A stretch of 64,000 bases of DNA from Balanoglossus misakiensis (Eukaryota > Hemichordata), in assembly GCA_040954595.2 (NCBI GenBank), contig CM082596.2:2666001-2730000 (forward strand), in the 5' to 3' direction. A model generated the notes under the pieces. The model was not told where the DNA came from and searched no databases. It saw only the letters and a program-made list of their open reading frames with translations. Shown piece by piece: positions 1 through 15,500 of this stretch. The first letter of the stretch is position 1. Every line of letters starts with the position of its first letter. Made by a program: the position numbers and the translations under genes.

Positions 1-174
1 TGTGTTATATTATTTTTATTTTTGATGACTATGTCACGAAAAATATATTTTCTCCAACGGAATTAACTGCTCCTCTGGAAAATGTTTGTATGAGAAAAAG
101 GATTTCTCTATCAGAGTATGGGTTGATTTTGCCTGTCAGGTTGTTGTCCTGTGTTCAGTAGATCTACTGCTTAC
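1..174 (-). other. R1 intron 6, partial
   Basis: Begins at the GTAAG donor at 174. It contains no M3-like coding sequence, so the terminal exon lies outside the window. Confidence 0.8.
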
Positions 175-501
175 CTATCAGTGGTATGGTGCTGCATGGT
201 GGCGTTGTCTCAGCGACGAGCAACAGGAAGACGGTGAGCGAGAGAAGCACGGTGATACCCAGGGTAATTTTCTCTCCAGACTCGGCGGGGATGAGAAAAC
301 TCAAAATCGTCACCAAGGAGAACAGCCCGCACGGGGTGATGAGGTTGAACACGTAGTAGATGGGTCGTCTGCGCAGGTAGATGGTGTAGGTCACATCTGT
401 GTAGGGGATACCTGGCGCATCGGGGTAGAACTCGATGTTGGACTTCGACGACAAGTATTCCATTTCCCATTCTCCGTCGCTCTTAAATACAGATGTGTTC
501 C
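175..501 (-). CDS. R1 exon 6: loop C, M1 and M2
   Basis: 327 nt. It encodes loop C ([15 protein letters not shown], no CC pair), the pre-M1 RRRP motif, M1, M2 and the PLIG motif before M3. Acceptor AAGCAG, donor ATAG|GTAAG. A weaker reading that starts at an internal ATG (463) is unnecessary because the splice-joined frame is open throughout. Confidence 0.96.
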
Positions 502-3500
502 CTGCTTAATAGCGGAATAACAAATCAAACATAAAGATCTAATTTGGCAAGAATGTACAGAATTTTAATTCTTTTGAATCTTAATCGTGCTAACATATCT
601 ACATATGTACATGTGGCATTGTTCATATTCATTTCAAAATGTTCAATCATGTCTACATAAAAGAGATTCTCTTACCTCCCCCGGTCATCACAACTTCCGT
701 GCCTTCATACTGCCATGGCCCAAACTTCATCCGGCACTGTTGTCGATCGAACGGGAAGTACGTGACGTCAATTTGGCATTTGCTGGTCAGGATGACGGGA
801 GCCGCCCACATGATGTCGCCGTTTGGGTACACCACAGCTATTTGACCTTTCAGGATATTTCTGTAATCTTCATAGGCACTGAAAACGAGTGGAATTGTTG
901 ATAGGGAACGAAATTAGTAGCAACTCGATTTGGATAAAAGCGACGTCCCGATACTGGAATACGAGACCCTGATGACGTGAATAAGAATAGGCAGCTAATA
1001 TATCAGAAATCATATTACATATACAACTGCAAAATAAGGGGATTTTATTACTTTCACTCGCCTGTCTCATCATAGAGATGGGACATACGCATGTGGAGAC
1101 AAAAATTGTAGCATATCCTAGCATTTTAGGTTGAAATTTTGTTTAAGTTGTTAAAAGGCTTCTACCACCAAAATTGGCATCTCTGTAGCAAAATAACAAA
1201 TAATGATAGGCTTACTTGTCATAGAGAGAAACATCAGGAAGCCAAATCAAGTCACTGGGTATTTTTATGTCTCTTATCCCCGGATACATGGCCTCATCCC
1301 AGCTGAGATATTCGTCATTCCATCTCTGCCAATTAAACGATTAGTAATTAGGTACAAAGTGGGAGGAGCTGACATGAACAAATATATCTTCGCAGTAGTG
1401 AACAACAGGAGTGATTTTCCCTGAGGTAGAATATGACCCAGGAGATAAAAGCCCCCTTTTATATAAAGAATAACCTTCAAATGCTAGGACAAATTGGCTG
1501 GGGCAATTTGTTCAGAACAACAACCAGATTTACCATTTTCGACATCTCAGCTGATTTCAAGTGTTTAATCTGTACGTTTTCCGCGAGTTTCACATAACAA
1601 CTTCTGACACAACACTTCTTGAATTTGGTTTCGACAGAGCTTTTTCTCGTGAGGAGACTTGCGTCGTGGGAGTTGATGCATTAAGTAATGGCTATGCCAT
1701 CTGTGTTTATTCGAGCAACAGCTAATGAAATAACCCCAGGTAAAGTCACGGAGACATCTCTCAATCCACGATATATATTGGTCATTTTACGTTCCATTTT
1801 CCAATATGGGTATGTTTATTAGTCAAGACATGTTTTGCGTAGACAAAGCCACACCCCATTAGTAGCCATTCCCTTGGGATACCACAAGAACCATCCAATT
1901 TAAGGCACAATTTAATATTTGGCGTATTTCAAGTCATTTTCATTGCGTTGTATTTGTATTCACCAACCAGCACCTGCGTTTATGTTCAAAATTAAGCGTA
2001 GGTGTGAAAGCCTAAGTTTGCATTTACCGTACCAATATTACTTCTCAATCTCATCATATTTTCGAATTATATTACACCACATAAAAATGAGATGATATAC
2101 CTTAACAATGTGACAGACTTTAACATTCCTGATATAAGCTTATGGTGTATAGCGATTTTGACCCTTTTCAGGGACCACACGTTTCTGAGGAATTAATGTG
2201 GCAAAAGCTTCTTAGAAAAGAAGGGACACTGAAACGCACAGTTTTCAACACAGCTGCTAATCAATGGGCGCACCTTACAGCTGTATTGGATTGCCAGTCC
2301 TCTGAAATCAAATATTTACTCTTACAGATCAGATCAAAACATCAGTAATGTAAACTGCATTTCTTACAGTAGTTGAAACTTGTTTATCAGGATAACGACA
2401 TGTTTAAAGCTCTGTATTGGGGGGAACAATATGATAATAGCGGTTTCTTGTGTATAACGACGGAAAATTGCGTCAAGCTAGCACAGGAGCAGAACGCATT
2501 TTAATTCAAGTCAAATACATGCTTAGGTAATTGCGATTCAGTCCTCGATTTTACAATAAAGTGGACAGTATGAAGTTTAGTATGCAAAATAAAAGACTCA
2601 GAAGGAAACATTGCCATTAAAAACCCTGGCCCCCAAATTGATTTTAGAATGAAGCTACAAAAGGGTGATAATTCATCTTATGACATCTCAACAGCCGCCT
2701 ACTCCGAACAGCAAATAGCCCAGAGATGTCTGCAAATATGTGATATAATACTGTATTGCTCATGGAATGTTTCCTTCCATTGAATGGTAATACGTCGAAA
2801 AATTGGAATATTGAACCTCGCAAGCTAACTAAAGGAAGCCACATATTGCTTGTTCGACTGTGCAACAAAATGAGCTGACAGACGCTTGCTACATAGACGG
2901 CAATAAAGTCATTAACATTCAACAACAGCTTTACATCTGCGATTGCATGTTTAACAAGGTTTTATACACCATTACACCGATATACTGTGTGAATACGATT
3001 CCGAAGCTTGATCCCGGGCCTCCTAGGACTGTCTAGAGGTCACAGAAGGTGACACTCTCTCCTAGCAGTTGTCTGAAATCTGCGATCACCAGACTTTGCT
3101 TTGTGGGCTCAGCTCCGGGGCCTTCCACTGGAATTGGCTTCAGAATTGGGGCCCATTCACCCTGATTGTTATAACCTTTGATAAACTTCAACAAAAGACT
3201 GGATATGCCTCTGCACAATTGGTCTTATTTGACGGTATAAATGCAATCAATGGATATTTTAGAAGCAGTTTGTCAATCAAGAACACAAAACAGAGTAAGC
3301 GATGTGTGGTAGATCCCGCGATTTAAGTCTGTTTGTGGCTCCATTACCGGCAACAGGGGTCAATATCTCAACGAGTGAAGACGGGAAATGAATAATTCTA
3401 ACCTCCTGGATTTTACAGGGCGTCGTAAAAGCGGGATAAAAATGAATATACAAGAAGTGATAGTCAAATCTGCGATGGCTTTACAACAACTTCCTTCCTT

Positions 3501-6500
3501 CCTTCCTCACAGCGAACCCGGTACATCAAATTGAATACCCTATAGAGTTTTTCAAGCAGTAAATAACCACTATTAAAGTGAGAACAGATGACTCTACGTT
3601 TCGTTGGCAGAATTCTGAATCAGACGAAAATCATGCTTTATACATCATGCGAGTTGTCAACAAAGTGAAATGGTTACTGTAGCTATGGCCAGTTAAACAT
3701 AATGTAAGTTGATGGAATAAGTCAATCTCAGATTTTAAAACACAAATTAGGTTTTCTTCAGTTTCGCATCGACTAGTTGTATGTATATCCCAGTTCCCAG
3801 TAGTACAGGGACCAGAGCAGAAATGGTGTCTCAAAGTGCAGCTTGTAAAATCATTTTCTGCCTGGAAGCAGAATGCAAGTAAAACTCATCAAAGTGTGGA
3901 GATGCCCCTGTTTCATTGGGGTTAAGTAAATTATGCTGTCAGCAGAAAATCTTCAAAAAGTCTCCAAGGGCATGTGCACAGAAGTAAATTCAGAGGTGAC
4001 AATTCACTGGAGGCAGTCATACCACTCACAAGATTTTCTCGCTTCTGAATAATTGAGTCGCAACAGCAAACCTATCTTTAAGATTTAAAGTATAAGAAGA
4101 GGAAATGATATAAAACCGATTTATATAGAATTGAATTAGAGGCAGTGTCTGCTTGGGAAATGGCTCAGTGATCTAATATGGCCCACCTATCTATCACGGT
4201 TTTACCAGAGACTTTGGGGAAATCAGTGACTTATCTCGGAGTTAAAAACAGCTGGAACAAAGCTTCACTAACCAGAAGCTATATCCCCAGAATTCGTTAA
4301 TTAAGCCTAAAGATGTCTAAAAGTGGACTGATGCCAGGGGAAGTGATGTTTATCACATTCAGAACTTCTTTTGCGGAAGGAACTGATTGCAAGTGATACA
4401 ATCATTGCCGACTTAATGTCTATTAAATGCAAATGACGCAGACAGTGTATATTCTAAAGACACCAGGTTGTGAAGAGTCTGTATCTGTTGTACAGACATT
4501 CTCTCACTTGTATAAATTTCTGTGGGAAGGAATACTGCCTTCGCAATATGGTCCATAGTGCTTGCACACCTATGATTCGTTTCATCATGAGGAACACCAT
4601 AATAGCTCAATGAATTTCTACATATTATGAAATACTTATAAACACTTACCAGAGTTAACCAAGTATTAACTTGCAATGTCTGTTTCCGTTCATCCTGAAA
4701 TTATGAACAATAAGAGATTTATTAATATGTTCAACAGTTGAAATATGGTCACAATAGGCAGCCTTTTTTCACAATGGACAACATGTCTCCATTGTTTCCT
4801 GTCTCAGCTAACACAGTAGTAGAAATGCCCCATGATTCATTCAAATTGAACCATGACAATTGCTAAGACTGGCGTATGTGCGCTATACCGAAACCGGTAG
4901 AATTTGTGCATAAAATCTACTTATATATGTACTGAACATTCAAGAACTATTTAGTTTTCAACATGGGGGGGGGATATAAATAAGAGAGACTCGAACATTG
5001 GATAATGCATTGTAAGTTTTTCATTTTAATTTTCATCATGGCTTTCATCTCGATTTTCCACTCGCCCACGGAATCCTCCTCATTTCCCCTGCTGTTCTTC
5101 CACAACCGTGGCCGTGCTTTTACGTCTATTTTCCATTTACAAGGAATATCGCCGACAGGAATTTAATTTCAAATGCAAATGACAAACAGTGTCATGTGTT
5201 TTCTCAGCATGACTCTCCTCCTTCACAATGTACAAGTGCAAGCGTGGCTGAATCAACATATTTTGCCGATATCTTTGTCACCAGAAAGTGGACACAGTTT
5301 TCACCAGAGCTGGCAATTAAATTGCCAGAGCTACCTCTTCGATGGCCTACTGATATTGGGAGCAAACATGTCAATCATCATTAATCAAACGATCAATCAT
5401 CGATCACTCAAGTATTCATGTTTGTACAAACCAAATCTGTATATACTGCAAAGTGCGATAGCATCGTTCTCTAAACTTGCTTATGGAAATGCACGCACAG
5501 TGAGTTAAACCTGCACTTTGCAGAGACATTTCCGAACTTGCCAACGTTACAGAACCGTACTATAGTTTTCACTGGGCAGGTCACTACGTATCATGTTAAT
5601 AAAGCATCAGCTGCATTTTATTGCAGTCGGTCATAATAAACCCCCAAAGCTATCTTTGATAGAACAGCTCATCTGTTTTACAGGAAATTTGCGATTTATG
5701 CTCCATCTAAGATTCAATAAACACGTAGATTGGCCTTGCATCTTTTTATAGCAGAGAAGAGCAGCATTTTCAGAAATAATCAATCGACCTGTTGTTAATT
5801 GAATATACACTTAAGCAGCTTCAAACTTTGGGGTCTAACTGTAACAAATGCCAGGCAATCCTTCAAAAAGAGTTTTTAAAAATGCCATTTTCATTTTATG
5901 TCGCAGTTGCCGACATGAAATGGAGCCTGCTATAACGCAGCTATTAAAATCAGATCCGGACAATTACCCTCGTTTTGCACGTAAATCGCTCCTTTCCAGG
6001 GTATTTTGCCCAATCTCCAGTGAAAATTACCAAATAGCCTGTGGACAGTTGTGTTTGGATTCTGATATTACACGTTCTGTGGGTAGCAGCAAATGCAGGC
6101 TGCATTTTTTACCGTTGTTAGCATATGTGCTCGAGTCGAACTGGTTAAGATGTACACATGCTACCAGCGTGGTATTATTTTAATCTTAAATGGCCGGCAA
6201 ACTTTAGATGTCTGGATACAAGAATATTTCATTGACGAAAGTAAATTGAGGAAACCAAATGAAGGTGATCTGGGAAATCCGATTTGGATTAAAGTATCGG
6301 ATATGGTGTATTTAATTTAGTTGGAAATGTAAACAACATAAAATGCCATGAAATTGATTACTCTTAAACAATACCTCATGATTTTCAAACAATATATCAT
6401 AAAAGAAAACATATCCCGCGGAACGTTCCGAAATAATGGTGCCTAACCGGCGCAAATGTGAATCATGGGAATTAAACCCTATTAAGTGTCAAGCAAGTTG

Positions 6501-9500
6501 CCAAAACTCACTAATGCTTCCCGATTAGTTGAAAATGTTGAAAGCGACAAGAAAATATTTTCTTTCGCTATGAGTATATATTTATACAAAGCAGGCAATC
6601 AGCACTTTCGTGTTGAGATATTCACACTTTACATCGACCATAAGCAAAAGCCCCTATTCATGTCATTTTCTCAGAATTTATCACCTGTGGTACAATTGAA
6701 ACGGAGAACGAAGGTCATACACAATATGACCTCTTGAAACATTAAAGAGTACCTGGGGCGTGTGCTTGGGCATGGTTTTTTATTCACTTGGATTCAATCG
6801 TATCTATGAATTTACAAGAGCCCGTAGGCAGAAGACATGCTGAAATATGAAATTTTCATCCAAGAAAAACAGAGCACGGTACGATCAACTGAATACCTTC
6901 AATCTATAAATGGCGATGGCAGTGTGGTGAATAGTATTCGTGTATTGGAGATACCTGTAAATGTCAAAGGTGATTGTGGATAGTTGCATCTGTCAAGTAG
7001 TTTGCGAGAGATAAGAAGAAAAAAAGTGCCTGACCAAATAGAACTGCATCAATTGCAATGTTTCAAATATCTATACGATGCCCCCAAAACAGTCATCTCA
7101 CAGGATGAACTCTATGGCTATGATTATGTTCACTAGACATAGAACGACAAAATGTTTTCATGTTTCTAATACTCATCACATAGTATGTATGAAATTATGG
7201 CTTATTGGTCCGTTACTAGTTTTTATGTGGTCGTGATATTGTTAAACGTAACTGTCTGTAGTGTGGAGTCCTGTAATACCGTGGAGTCCTGTAATACCAT
7301 GATTACAGCTCATCAAATTATTGTTAACTCTCGGTTTATATTTTACCTGAAGCATTTAGACAGTAAAAAGTTATGAGAACAATTGTTAGCCTGTTGACAC
7401 CATTTCGCGTTCTCGGAAGAGTATATCGATGTAGGTAATTACAATGTGGCACGATGTTCCAATGGAAAATTGAATTCCCAGGTCAGTAGTTTACAAGATA
7501 TGCGGGCGGCGATTATATGAAGAGCTGTAGGGTTTCCAGCCTGGCCTCACAACATTGCAATATTTCGGATCAACAATATGAGATTAATATTCCTGTGATA
7601 CAGTATATGCGTAAAAGCGATGCAGCACAAGTCTGCTATACCTTTGTGGTATAAACATATCCTGTTACCACACTCATAAATGTGTGTTGTTGCACAAACA
7701 TAGAATGATATCTTTGACGGCTGACAGAACAAACGAGGAAGGGATCACATCTCTCGTCTAATTGGAATATTTCTGTCTAGGAACTGGTGCTTTGGCATGA
7801 GCTGGATTGTGACATATTATTGATGGCGTTGTCAGTCTTGACAAACGTGCAGAATAACTCGACATGATATCGGACGGACAAATTATATGTGCAGTGCAAT
7901 TACTCACACATTGTTAAGAAAAACCCATTAATCACCGCGCATTTCTATCATGTGTAAAAGTGTCTGTTAGATGACGTGCTATTACTTTCGCCACTCCACT
8001 TATATAATTGATGAATCATTCATTTCTGCAGTTACATTTCCCTGTTAACGTATCGTTTGTGTTACCTTACTTGATGTTTGACTTTTGTAGCTGCATGCGA
8101 GGTTCGGAGGCGAAATAGATAAGCGAGTTATTGGCACAGATGCACAGAGCCGAGGTATAGCGAGATGCAGAGAATATGCTTATACATGGATCAGTCAATC
8201 AATCAATCAATCAATCAATCAAATAAATGTTATCAGTCTTACCATGTTAATGACTTGTGAAATAAACAGCTGCATATCCACAGTTGTAACCGTCGAGATG
8301 TTGTGGACAGGCCTCACGATTGTATTATAGTCAGCCAGTAACAAGTTGACTAGCTTTTTCATTGATTCATTTCCGTTGCAATCTGAAAAGGAATAGTAAG
8401 GTCAAATCACTCATATCAGAAGCGATACATAAAGACATAAGATAGGGATTTTCATAAATGTAGGTGTAGGATTTGCAGTAATAATATTTCTTGGCATTGG
8501 GTTGCAATAATCAGATGTTATAATACGGCACTGGAACACATACGCCAAGTGTCGATAATTGAATATCTAAGAACCCACTTCATCCAGATGGATGTCGGCG
8601 TGGTAAAGTTTGAGAACACGCTGTCGTTTGCTGATATATTGGAAAAATAATTTTGTCAGTCATTCAAACATATTTTGACTTCAAGCAAGCGTTATATGAT
8701 GGTACCCAGAAGATATTTTCTTAAATCCTTCCATTTAACCATAATAGTTGTAATGACAACTAATAGTCAAACCATCACACACGCGGCCGTAACCACGTTC
8801 TTTAATCACAGCGCGCGATATCTTACCCGAGAAACCTACGCGACGCCCCGAGTAATAACTTTCGAGGATCCGTCTAGTGAGCGAAAGAAGAGTCTCGAGG
8901 GGTTGTATATTACTTGTTATGGTGCGCTTTGCATAAATCAATTATGGCACTGCCTTTGGTTGTTGGTCTCACGTTCTATGTGTTTATTAGGCTCATCTCT
9001 ATTGAGGATTTCATATCTGAAGTACTTAGGAAAAGACCACAATTGTTATTTATGAGCATAAACAGGTAAAGCGGGGGCATACGTACGTGTATATGTGTAT
9101 ACTTGTAATTCTATTAATTCTAACACCAAAGGCGAACATGTGTTGGTGCGTATACTGCATGCTTTCCAGGAAACCGTGTTTAACGAGGTTTAAATATCAC
9201 GATTTATGATCAGAAGCTGCTTAGCAATATAGATCATTAATGTTCACTTACGTTGACCTGCATTTCGATTTCAAATTTATGGAGTGCATGGGCACGAGAA
9301 AGAAAAATATTAGTTTCGCTGCTGTTGTGAAATATTAGGTGCAGACCCCAGTCGGTATTTTTGAAATTTGCGTTTTATGATTACCCATGTGGTCTGATAA
9401 ATACACGTACTTGGGCTAAATGTGGATTTGTGTATGTACTTAAAACAATTTGCTCTGAAATTTAACATTTTTCCATGGGGAGAAACACATTTTATCGGCT

Positions 9501-12500
9501 TTCTGATGGTGTACTTTGTTTGGCACCTCACGAGATCGAAATCAATTCAGAATGGAGACGATGAATCTACAGTAGAATTCCATCGAGAGGATTTATTGAC
9601 ATGTGAACGAATTTGGATTTATTGCAAACCTGTAAGGACTGCATTTTCAAAAAACAGTACTCACTTTCAAAGTTCAATTCTAACAAGCCCAGCAGGTGTC
9701 TACGTTTCGAGTTTCAAAACGGCCAGTGATGGTAATTTCGAAAGCTAGATGTTCCTGTATAAGGTCTTCTTGCTAACAGGGAAGAACCCCACAGCTAATC
9801 ACTATTAAGTCTGACGTTATTGACAATTATTGGTGTGCACGATTCTTGGTTACCTTAGTTTCGAATTTCCTTTTCACTACGATAGAATTAATACAGTCCC
9901 AGATGAGAATAATTCAGAGGCAAATGAAAACGAGGTCAATTAAACCCAAGTGAAAGTCGGCCAATAGTTTGAGCCATCTGAATGCCTGGTGAAAATCACT
10001 CAATGTTTTTTTTGTCATATGCTTTTGTTATGGATGCATGTATTTGGTTAAATTTATCATTCGCAAATGTTTAGTTTCCTGTAGGATTGATTTGACAGGA
10101 TATTCTTTAACTCAGGAGCAGTCTTTCCAATTACTCACAAAGATAAATGCAATATGGCAGGTGTCGTGCCAAATTTGCTGACACAGAAAAAATGCAGCTG
10201 GATCGAAAATACTTATGCTGCTTAAGCCATTGATGAAGAGACAAGAAATGTTCTTACACAGGAGCGCATGGTCATTTGGGTTATAAGTACCTTGATAGTG
10301 CCAAGCTCAATTTACCAGGATTTGACATCTGATGGGAAGTAGGACGCTATTCTACTTTACCAAAGCAATTGTATGATATGTGTTTACCAAAAACCCTATC
10401 TTGTTTCACCAAACTTTCATTTGTTGTTATCCTCTGTTGCGACTAGGATGCAGGAAAAATTTACAGTCAACGGAGGATAAAATCCTCCAGGAATATCAAT
10501 CTGGCTTGTGGATGACTGAAGAAGCAACAAAGATCGATATTGCAAACTTCGTTTCTTGCTTGTGGTCATGTGACGTCAGCGTAAGTCACACAGTGGCCAA
10601 TCAGAAGATCTGCATGGAAATTCTCGAGTATATCGATTTGAGGAGGGTGGGGGTGACTCATGTGGAATATTTTTGGCACCACAGACAACAGAACAGAATA
10701 AGAAAAGCGTGAAGTTGTGTATGTTGAAGATAAAAAAAACCAGAAATCCAGAGTATTATATCGAAACAAACTCAAGTGCGTTACACACGCCTTTCACCTA
10801 ATGGTTTTTCTTCCAAAACACCTGATGTCGTTTTCTCGCACGTTGTTGTTCTCAAGTTGTGATCAGTACTTGTTATAAATGACTTCATCAAATCGTGTCA
10901 ATCGTAATCCGGTGAGATAAAGTATGTGACAGTTTTTGCCTGCGTGTCTTTGTCGACGTCAAATATAAATCAGGATACTACGATAAACACTCGACCGCAA
11001 TCTGTACAGCGACGAGGCTTTTAGCTGTCAATCAAAGTTGTGGTGTTACATTCTTCTGCTGTACCTAACCTGCCAATCAATACACTGGAGTAGAATAATC
11101 GCTTGCGATTGAATGATACATTACTACGTGCATGCTTGAACATACTTCCTGTATCTTTGCAGTCGTGTTCAGTGGCTATAAGCAGCTGTGCATTATTTCA
11201 GGAGTTATAGAGGATTGCAGCAGAAAAACATGAGTAAACATTATATTATTGTGATGTTGTTTTGGTAACTTGTGAGTTACCCAAGGCAATAGGAATCCTG
11301 ATGTGCAGGGCTAAAATGTAGTTTGCCCAATCTGACACGTACGCAGTGACAATGTCGATATATGGACATGTAACTTATATCACTTCAAAAATATTATGCC
11401 TACGGCTTTCCAAGTTCGACACTTGATATGTATTGTGCTGCTTTCTTTCAAGTTCAAGTGTTTATCGGTAAACTACCTTGTTGTAATACGATTGCTTTTG
11501 TAATAACACCCAAAGTTGAAGTATTTATCATGGAATTCCCTTGTTACCATGCGATTGCTTTGGCAATAAAGGCTTCCGAGATTCATTGTAACTCGGTTGG
11601 CGCCACTATTTCTGCAGCGCCGTGGCGTCAGACAAGAAACTCATAAAATATATACAACGGCACTAACAAAGCACAGCAATCGCCAGCCACACACGGTTTC
11701 TCCCGAAGAAATACAATTTAGAGAAATTTAAGCATATTAGGGTTCAATTGTCTGCCATTGAAGAATAACGCAAATAGGTCAAGTGGAAACAATATAGCGG
11801 CTGGAGTAATCAAAATTGGATAGAAATAATAATTTGATTAATGTTTCAAACCAGTCTTTGATTTTCCTGACTGTCTTGTCTGCTAAATTTAATTGTTTTT
11901 AGCATTGTGTTAATATTTTTTTCCGTGTTTTGTTCACTGCATACTAATATTTGCATGTGTCCAATAGACTGAACAACCAACGAGCTACTAAGTTCCTATC
12001 TCAGTCACATGCTTATTACACAGTCTCCATTTGTGATCATTTGTTTCATGTCATTAAATGCTGAGTCCAAAAGACAGTTTCTAGATATTTGATATGCAAG
12101 AGTTACATCATTTATGGCAAATTACGGAAACCAAATTTAGAAACAAGAACTATTAGGTATAATCCAGTAGGAGAATTTGATAACCCCAATCTGCAAAGAT
12201 ATCCGAATATACAATGATTAACTATACACGTTTCTTCGACGGTCTATATCCATCACAATGATATAGTAATCATGTCATGCCACTGTTTCTTGCTTTGCTC
12301 ACCTCACATTTAGAGATTGTTTAATTTGAAGCTACACTGTTTATAACTACATGTACATTGCAAAGATAAGCTGCAAATGATACTCAATGTTTCTCTTCTG
12401 ACAATATTTTAAATGTTTTATTGAAGACGCCCACTTGATTAAGTTTGTGCTTACTATCAGTTCTAACGTACATGATTAATTCATACCTTGTCATTTTCTT

Positions 12501-15500
12501 GTCAATGTGAGTCACTCTAAGATCTTATTTCCCCTGAATCTCCAAGAAGAATTCAAAAGAATTTCGTTATCATGCTTAATTGAAGCACAGTCCCTTCGAG
12601 TATACAGGCAAAATGTTCAGACTTCACTGTGTTTTTCCAATGTCCATCTTTAATCAACCGTTCAGTGGTTTTCTTCGTGAAAATGTCACGCTCGTTAAGT
12701 ATGCACTCAGTAGACTTTTATTGTGCTATTATAACTCTTTACATACTCATGTCAGTAGCACGTGTTTCGCACGCAAAGTTTACCGTTACTCTGATCGGTA
12801 CTTAATACTGCATCAATCTTCTCTTTTATCCTGAATTTTATTGAGAGACAACAGGATTAAGATTATCTGACACAATCCATATGCATATGGACAGTGTTGA
12901 TAAACATCACTAATAATGTGCTATCTTAAATATCTGGTTGTGATATTGTATTGTGTGACAGACATGGGAGACGATTAGTCTAGCCCAGCTGGGATATGCT
13001 TGGCTTGACGTAGTCAGGAGTAAAATGCGAGGGGGGCTACGAGAGAGCTAGAGTCTAGGATTACTGAAGCCCTAAGGTGGTCATAATTTTCCTGTGCATA
13101 TTTCGCCGAACCCCCAGAGTGGAATATTGGATGTGAATTTGACATTTCTGGTCATTTTGTGAGATTGCAAAATACCTAGGATCAGGCTATGCAGGCTCTG
13201 TACTAGTCTAGTGCAATGTGAAGTGATTGATACACCATCATTACACTTAAATTTTATCAGCTGCATGAAAGTGTTCATGACATCTATGAAGTAATTTAAA
13301 TTTAAGAGCAGGTCGAATTATGAGCCTTCAGCACCATTTGATTTCGATTTCGATTACGACGAATTGAAAAGGCATTGGCACACAATTACCACTGCGTCGG
13401 TTCAACACGACCGATCTACGAGCTCTAGGTTCACCTTGCTGTGCAACGTGTCCAATGCTGTTCAGATCAACACTATAAGCAGACCTGGAGATGTGACTGA
13501 TGGTCTTGTGTACACAGGCATAATAGTTCGAAAGATCCTTTAATAGCCGATTTCACGAACTCAATATACTAATCAGGTACGGATTTCGGTTCAGCGCACA
13601 GACATATGCTGTCATCATCTTTTCAAAAGACAGGAAAATGTGCATGCTGCGTACGATGACACCCCAAACAGATGGGGAATAATTCCCTTCATAAACGATG
13701 ATAATCTCTTTCAAGGACGATTATCTGTTCAGAGACACTATTAATACTGCCGCCACAAAACGACAAGCGTGGCATTTACCACATTAAATATATTCAGAAC
13801 CGATAATCTTAAAACCGAGTAACCTAATTTGTTAATCGAATATTTATGCTTGTATGGATTCATGTGGATTACAAAGAGATACAACGTTTTCATCACACTG
13901 CTCATACTGCCTCATATAGTTACTGTATAATTTTAAGTAAGTTTATTATTTAGTGATCTGGGTTGAGGGAAGGTCCATTATGTAAACAATTATACACCCT
14001 GCAAATCTCTCTTTATGATATCATTTGAGGGACTAAAAGACGATTTTAACATAGCGTGGGATTGAACGCCAATTACGTCCAGACTTCCAGGACTAATTTC
14101 CCAGAAGGCCATACCGGTGTCCTATCCATTTCGTTTCTCAATGTTACCGGAACAGTAATTGCTGGGAGGTTATTTAAGTACTTATAAGAAATCTAACAAG
14201 GTAATATAAGAACTTGATTATTTTTGAATAGCTTATATTTCACTATAGAAGCAGTGTCCCCATCAGATAACCAAAGTATTCGATTTTATTAAGGTTAGTT
14301 CAGTGTAGTAGGAGAAATATGTTCGTGTTCATGCATTCCTTTCACTGAAATGTTCCCAAGTAATATCGACCATTCGTGTTTATTGTTTTTGTTCGTACTA
14401 CTCAACTGGAAGATAATAATTTAATAAAAGGGAAAGATACATGCTGACAATATTTCTCTAAGTGACATTTTGATAAACTCCCATGTTTTAGGACTTGGGA
14501 TGATTAACAAAGAAATAGACGTTTCCCCTTGTCGGCTGCCATGTGGAACTTAATGAACTATGCAGAGAATGACGCCGTCTCGCCTCCATCTCAAGGGAAA
14601 GTACAGGATAAGGAGAGATAATTGAAAAAAACTGGAACCACTACTTCTTGAAATTCCCGTCGATACTGCTACGTTTAATCCGGCAATTAAACTCGGTCCA
14701 ATTTTCGATCCGAAATATCAACACATTTCGTGACCCGTCGATAGTGCACAGAACAGTCAGGTATCCCGAACAACGGCAATGAAAATCCGATGAAATAGGT
14801 TCGCGAACTTCGTGTGATCTTTGTTTAGAAGGGGACTCTCCTAATTCGAGGCGGCGACGATTCAATTTCTCTCACAGCCATTGTGTATCGGTGACATGAA
14901 AGGGAGAGCAGTTTTAAAGTGGAAAGCAATGATGCATTACGTTGAGCTGTCAAATAGGGATCGACCCAAAGGCGATACAGTCGATTTTTCTTGCAATGTG
15001 AGGAATTGCTGAAACCATGTGAAAACCAGGATTATCATCATGACAGGCAACTTAAGGTCTCCCGTATTCAATGGCATTTATGTACCGGTAGTGGCATATG
15101 TTTCACATGAGAGTTCATTACTTCATTATAAAGGTGACAGGTGCTGCATCAGAAATGAATGAATAAGCTGTGGTCATTGTTGTCACATTGTTGTCAATTA
15201 ATTTGTTTCTTCACACCCAGGGTTTAAATCAGAATTGACAGATTATGGAAGATGTCTTCTGTCTTGAAAGTTTCCTTGCATTCTTGTTCGTTCTTATTAC
15301 TTTCCAATTGCCACATTGAAACTCTTTCCAATGTCTCAAATTGATTGTCCATGGACATTCTTTCTCTACGTGTACGCTCAGACTTTGTAATTTAAAAGAG
15401 GCATTACCATGCAACAGTGCCTGGTATACTCGACGATAGTTCTTGTAAGTGTAACTGGCTGCTCTGAGTGGTTGTTTAGACATTGACAATGCCATTAGCT

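Larger units (their letters stand above)
4695..8242 (-). other. R1 intron 2
   Basis: AT-rich intron. It contains an 18-bp perfect direct duplication at 7263-7298 and a TCAA microsatellite at 8195-8222, close to exon 2. Open frames of 60-111 codons are present but show no recognisable protein features. Confidence 0.75.

Noticed and set aside
86-520. 144-codon plus-strand open frame
   Set aside because: It is the antisense shadow of R1 exon 6, whose splice sites and protein match are clear.
8675-9055. 126-codon plus-strand frame in R1 intron 1
   Set aside because: No recognisable motif, mixed composition, and a competing antisense frame; it is probably chance.
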